From Enterobacteriaceae bacterium RIT693 (GTDB lineage: Bacteria; Pseudomonadota; Gammaproteobacteria; Enterobacterales; Enterobacteriaceae), in the NCBI GenBank assembly GCA_009668225.1, contig WJYK01000017.1, forward strand, positions 36,869-100,868: a DNA stretch of 64,000 nucleotides, in the 5' to 3' direction. The notes beneath the pieces are model-generated. The model was given only the letters and a program-made list of their open reading frames with translations. It was not told the origin of the DNA and made no database searches. This document shows, in pieces, positions 61,755 to 64,000 of this stretch. The translations under genes and the position numbers were made by a program. The stretch's first letter is position 1. The number at the start of each line of letters is the position of its first letter.

Positions 61755-62001
61755 CGTCCTGCTTGGCTTATGAAGTTTCGACAGCCGAGTTTAGCACGGA
61801 CAAAAGAAAACCCGCCCCTTTTTCAGGGACGGGTTCAGATTGATGACAAACAGCCGAAAAACGTGGTTTTCGACTGTTTGGGATAAACCAGAGAACATAG
61901 TTCATTGTTTTATTAGGCCGTGATTCAGACCTTTTTAGGACAATGAACTTTTCCAGCATTTATAGCCCGCCCTTCTTCAGGGCGGGTTTGACGGGTAACG
62001 T
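61755..62001 (-). promoter_or_regulatory. Hairpin-rich region between yhhW and gntR
   Basis: 247 bases. On the minus strand, in order: a hairpin AACCCGCCCT / AGGGCGGGCT (61962-61990); an inverted pair GTTCATTGT / ACAATGAAC (61898-61949); a stem AAACAGTCGAAAA / TTTTCGGCTGTTT (61847-61880); then the terminator at 61803-61834. Only about 48 bases separate this terminator from the gntR ATG, so the gntR promoter is either very short and downstream, or upstream with the terminator inside the leader. Possible -10 element TGCTAAACT at about 61785-61794. Confidence 0.6.
61803..61834 (-). terminator. Intrinsic terminator just upstream of gntR
   Basis: On the minus strand AACCCGTCCCTG-AAAA-AGGGGCGGGTT followed by TTCTTTTG. 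The stem has one mismatch and a T-rich tail. It could end yhhW transcription or act within a gntR leader. Confidence 0.75.
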
Positions 62002-62697
62002 TTATACTGGCGGCAGGTCGAACAGCAGGATCTCACTCGCTTCACTGGCGTGAACGGAAATCGCCTGCTCATCCCATATCGCGATCGCGTCGCTGGTTTT
62101 TGCCTGCGTGCCGTTAATAGACACGTCGCCTTTTACCACCTGGATCCAGACGCGGCGGTCGGCCGGAATCTGATAAACAGACTGCTCATCTTTGGCCAGC
62201 GCCCAGCGAGACAGCTCCATATCCTGATAGACTTTCAGTGAACCGTCACGAGCATCCGGGGAAAGCACCAGTTGGCGCCCCTGAGGGGCATCAAAACGGC
62301 GCTGATCGTAGCGCGGCGTAATTCCGGTTTTTTCTGGAATGATCCAAATCTGGTACAGGCGCAGCGGTTCGGTCTGGCTGGCGTTGTACTCAGAGTGACG
62401 GATCCCGGTCCCGGCGCTCATAATCTGGAATTCACCCGCAGGCACGCGCTCTTTGTTGCCCATGCTGTCCTGATGCTCAACCGCACCTTCCAGCACGTAA
62501 GTCAGGATTTCCATGTCCTTATGCGGATGGGTACCAAAGCCCTGGCCCGCATCGATAACGTCTTCGTTAATGACCCGCAGCGCCGAGAAACCCATAAAGT
62601 TGGCGTCATAATAGTCGGCAAAAGAGAAGGTATGCCAGCTGTCCAGCCAACCGTGGTTCGCATGGCCGCGGTCCTGTGCTTTTCTTAAGTAGATCAT
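62002..62697 (-). CDS. yhhW: Quercetin 2,3-dioxygenase-like pirin protein
   Basis: A bicupin pirin. The E. coli homologue has quercetinase activity in vitro. I use ATG 62697 (MIYLRKAQDRGHANHGW) with GGAGG 7 bases upstream, giving 231 residues as in E. coli. The metal-binding motif GFGTHPHKDMEILTYV supplies His57, His59, and GTGIRHSEYN supplies His101 and Glu103. The cellular substrate is unknown. Confidence 0.95.
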   Translation of the reverse strand: MIYLRKAQDRGHANHGWLDSWHTFSFADYYDANFMGFSALRVINEDVIDAGQGFGTHPHKDMEILTYVLEGAVEHQDSMGNKERVPAGEFQIMSAGTGIRHSEYNASQTEPLRLYQIWIIPEKTGITPRYDQRRFDAPQGRQLVLSPDARDGSLKVYQDMELSRWALAKDEQSVYQIPADRRVWIQVVKGDVSINGTQAKTSDAIAIWDEQAISVHASEASEILLFDLPPV

Positions 62698-62773
62698 GTT
62701 ATGTCCTCCGCAATTCGTTTGATGGGATAAGTGTGGACCCATTTAGCGGAGGATCATAGAGGGTGAAAATTGA

Positions 62774-62809
62774 CTCCTCTGTTCAAAAAAAGTGAACGAG
62801 TCAGAGGAG
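62774..62809 (-). terminator. Hairpin after yhhX
   Basis: On the minus strand CTCCTCTG...GTTCA / TGAAC...AGAGGAG, with a T-rich loop and a short bulge, followed by TCAATTTTC. It lies 12 bases past the yhhX stop and probably ends yhhX transcription. Confidence 0.55.
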
Positions 62810-62820
62810 CCAAAATGTTA

Positions 62821-63858
62821 TCAGGAGAGGCTTATTGTCGCAGGTGACGGCTGTTCGAAACCGCGCTCCAGAATTTCCAGGTTGGTCAGAGCTTCAATTT
62901 CTCTGACGTAATTAGGCCTGCCGCCGATCAGCGTGTCGTACAGCGCATCGTAGACGCGGCCATAGTCACCCACTTCCGGCTTCCACTCCTCGCGCACCGT
63001 TTCACCGGCTTCGTTAACGTACTCCAACGTAGCTACGCTGCTGTCCGCGCCGAACCCAGGCTCACCCGGCATGATGTACGCTTTGAGGCTGGTTTCCTGC
63101 TGGTCGATGCCGTACTTCACGAACGAGCCTTTGGTGCCGTGAACGATAAATTTCGGGTAATCGATTTTCACCAGATGGCTGGTTTTCACGATCGCTTTGA
63201 GGTCGCCGTAGAACAGCTGGGCTTCAAAGGTATCGTCCGGGTTGGCTTTGTTACGCAGGCTGCGGATGTCATAGGCAACGCGATCCGGGCGGCCAAACAG
63301 GGAGATAATTTGGTCCATGGTGTGCACACCCAGACCGTAGAAAGCGCCGTCCGCAGGTTGGCCCGGGTTCGCTGGCGCATCCGGGCGATACATATCGAAG
63401 TGGCTTTCAATTTCCACGATCTTGCCGAGCTTGCCGCTCTCGATGGCTTTTTTCATCGTCAGGAAGCAGGAGTCAAAGCGGCGGTTCTGGTAAGGCGTAA
63501 CCACCAGGCCCTTCTCACTCGCCAGCGCAAACAGCTCGCGCGCTTCGGCAAGCGTTGGGGTAAACGGTTTTTCCACCAGCACGTTCTTACCCGCTTCGAG
63601 CGCCTTTTTCGCGTACTCGAAATGGCTGTCGACGTGGGTACAAATCACCACCAGCTTGACCTGAGGGTCGTTGAGAATGTCATCAAGCTGGCTGGTAAAG
63701 TGGATCCCGGCGTACTGCGGCTGCTGTTCCAGCTCCGGCTTTTCGCTACGGCGGAAGATGTGGGCCACGTTGAGTTTGTCTTTACGGAAGAGTACGAACG
63801 GAAGGTGATAGCGGGTGGTGCTTTTTCCAAATCCAATGAAGGCACAGTGCAGAGTCAT
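62821..63858 (-). CDS. yhhX: YhhX, Gfo/Idh/MocA-family oxidoreductase
   Basis: A predicted NAD(P)-dependent dehydrogenase of unknown substrate. 345 residues, the same as E. coli. The Rossmann start is degenerate (CAFIGFGKSTTRYHLPFVLF). The conserved EKP of the family is present (VLVEKPFTPTLAEARELF, around residue 95), followed by the C-terminal beta domain with DMYRPDAP and GLGVHTMDQIISLFG. AAGGAT precedes the ATG. In E. coli the small RNA gene ryhB lies upstream of yhhX, beyond the edge of this window. Confidence 0.96.
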   Translation of the reverse strand: MTLHCAFIGFGKSTTRYHLPFVLFRKDKLNVAHIFRRSEKPELEQQPQYAGIHFTSQLDDILNDPQVKLVVICTHVDSHFEYAKKALEAGKNVLVEKPFTPTLAEARELFALASEKGLVVTPYQNRRFDSCFLTMKKAIESGKLGKIVEIESHFDMYRPDAPANPGQPADGAFYGLGVHTMDQIISLFGRPDRVAYDIRSLRNKANPDDTFEAQLFYGDLKAIVKTSHLVKIDYPKFIVHGTKGSFVKYGIDQQETSLKAYIMPGEPGFGADSSVATLEYVNEAGETVREEWKPEVGDYGRVYDALYDTLIGGRPNYVREIEALTNLEILERGFEQPSPATISLS

Positions 63859-64000
63859 CTCATTATCCTTTTTGATTTTCGCTGCGGTTACCTTACTGCA
63901 AAGCCGCGCCGTGTTATAGCCGCAGATTTCAAACCATCTTAATTTTAAAGGTCAGGCGTAACCAACACGGCTACGGCTTCAAATAAGAAGGGCACCAGGT

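Noticed and set aside
61768..61959. 63-codon minus-strand frame between yhhW and gntR
   Set aside because: It runs through several hairpins and the terminator, with no ribosome-binding site. RNA structure explains the region better.
63859..64000. Looked for ryhB upstream of yhhX
   Set aside because: No match to the conserved RyhB core or its terminator in the 142 bases available; it would lie beyond the right edge.

Overview
The window is a chromosomal segment from a member of the Enterobacteriaceae. Nearly every protein is close to its Escherichia coli counterpart, and the gene order follows the yhfZ-trpS to yhhX stretch of the E. coli K-12 map as I remember it. It is not E. coli itself. 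gntT and rpnA/yhgA are missing from their usual places, rtcABR is absent after malT, a BhsA-like gene sits beside feoC, an unknown lipoprotein gene sits beside gntU, and the glpD/glpEGR block has the opposite orientation. I cannot name the genus without a search. I saw no tRNA or rRNA genes, phage, insertion sequence, CRISPR array or defence island.

Layout. 1-6.8 kb (minus strand): the end of yhfZ, then the trpS-gph-rpe-dam-damX-aroB-aroK cluster (translation, phosphoglycolate salvage, pentose phosphate, DNA methylation, division, shikimate). 7.1-10.5 kb: the compactly overlapping hofMNOPQ genes, homologues of competence and type IV pilus assembly genes. 10.6-20.2 kb: mrcA (PBP1a), nudE, igaA (Rcs restraint), yrfG-hslR-hslO and yhgE. 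20.5-27.4 kb: pckA, ompR-envZ, greB and tex. 27.4-33.3 kb: feoABC with Fur and FNR sites, a small exported stress-type protein, bioH, gntX and nfuA. 33.4-41 kb: the maltodextrin genes malPQ and their activator malT, with MalT boxes and a CRP-like site between them. 41.4-45.2 kb: glpD divergent from glpEGR. 46-55.5 kb: the glycogen operon glgBXCAP. 55.7-63.9 kb: asd, yhgN, an unknown lipoprotein, gntRKU, yhhW and yhhX.

The genes are mostly housekeeping and central carbon metabolism. Synthesis and breakdown of glycogen (glgBXCAP) lie near maltodextrin phosphorolysis (malPQ), glycerol-3-phosphate oxidation (glpD), gluconate uptake and phosphorylation (gntUK) and gluconeogenesis (pckA). Two envelope-signalling components, EnvZ/OmpR and the Rcs regulator IgaA, are also here.

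The least explained material is between genes. A roughly 460-575 bp structured repeat with inverted ends occurs twice in full (45272-45844 and 57675-58136) and once truncated (41171-41326). All three copies are in the same orientation and all lie in spacers between convergent genes. Two of them bracket the inverted glp block. A shorter REP-like repeat built on CCCTCACC...CCCTCTCCCC occupies the nfuA/malQ, malT/glpD and glpR/glgP spacers. A row of hairpins ending in an intrinsic terminator lies just upstream of gntR.
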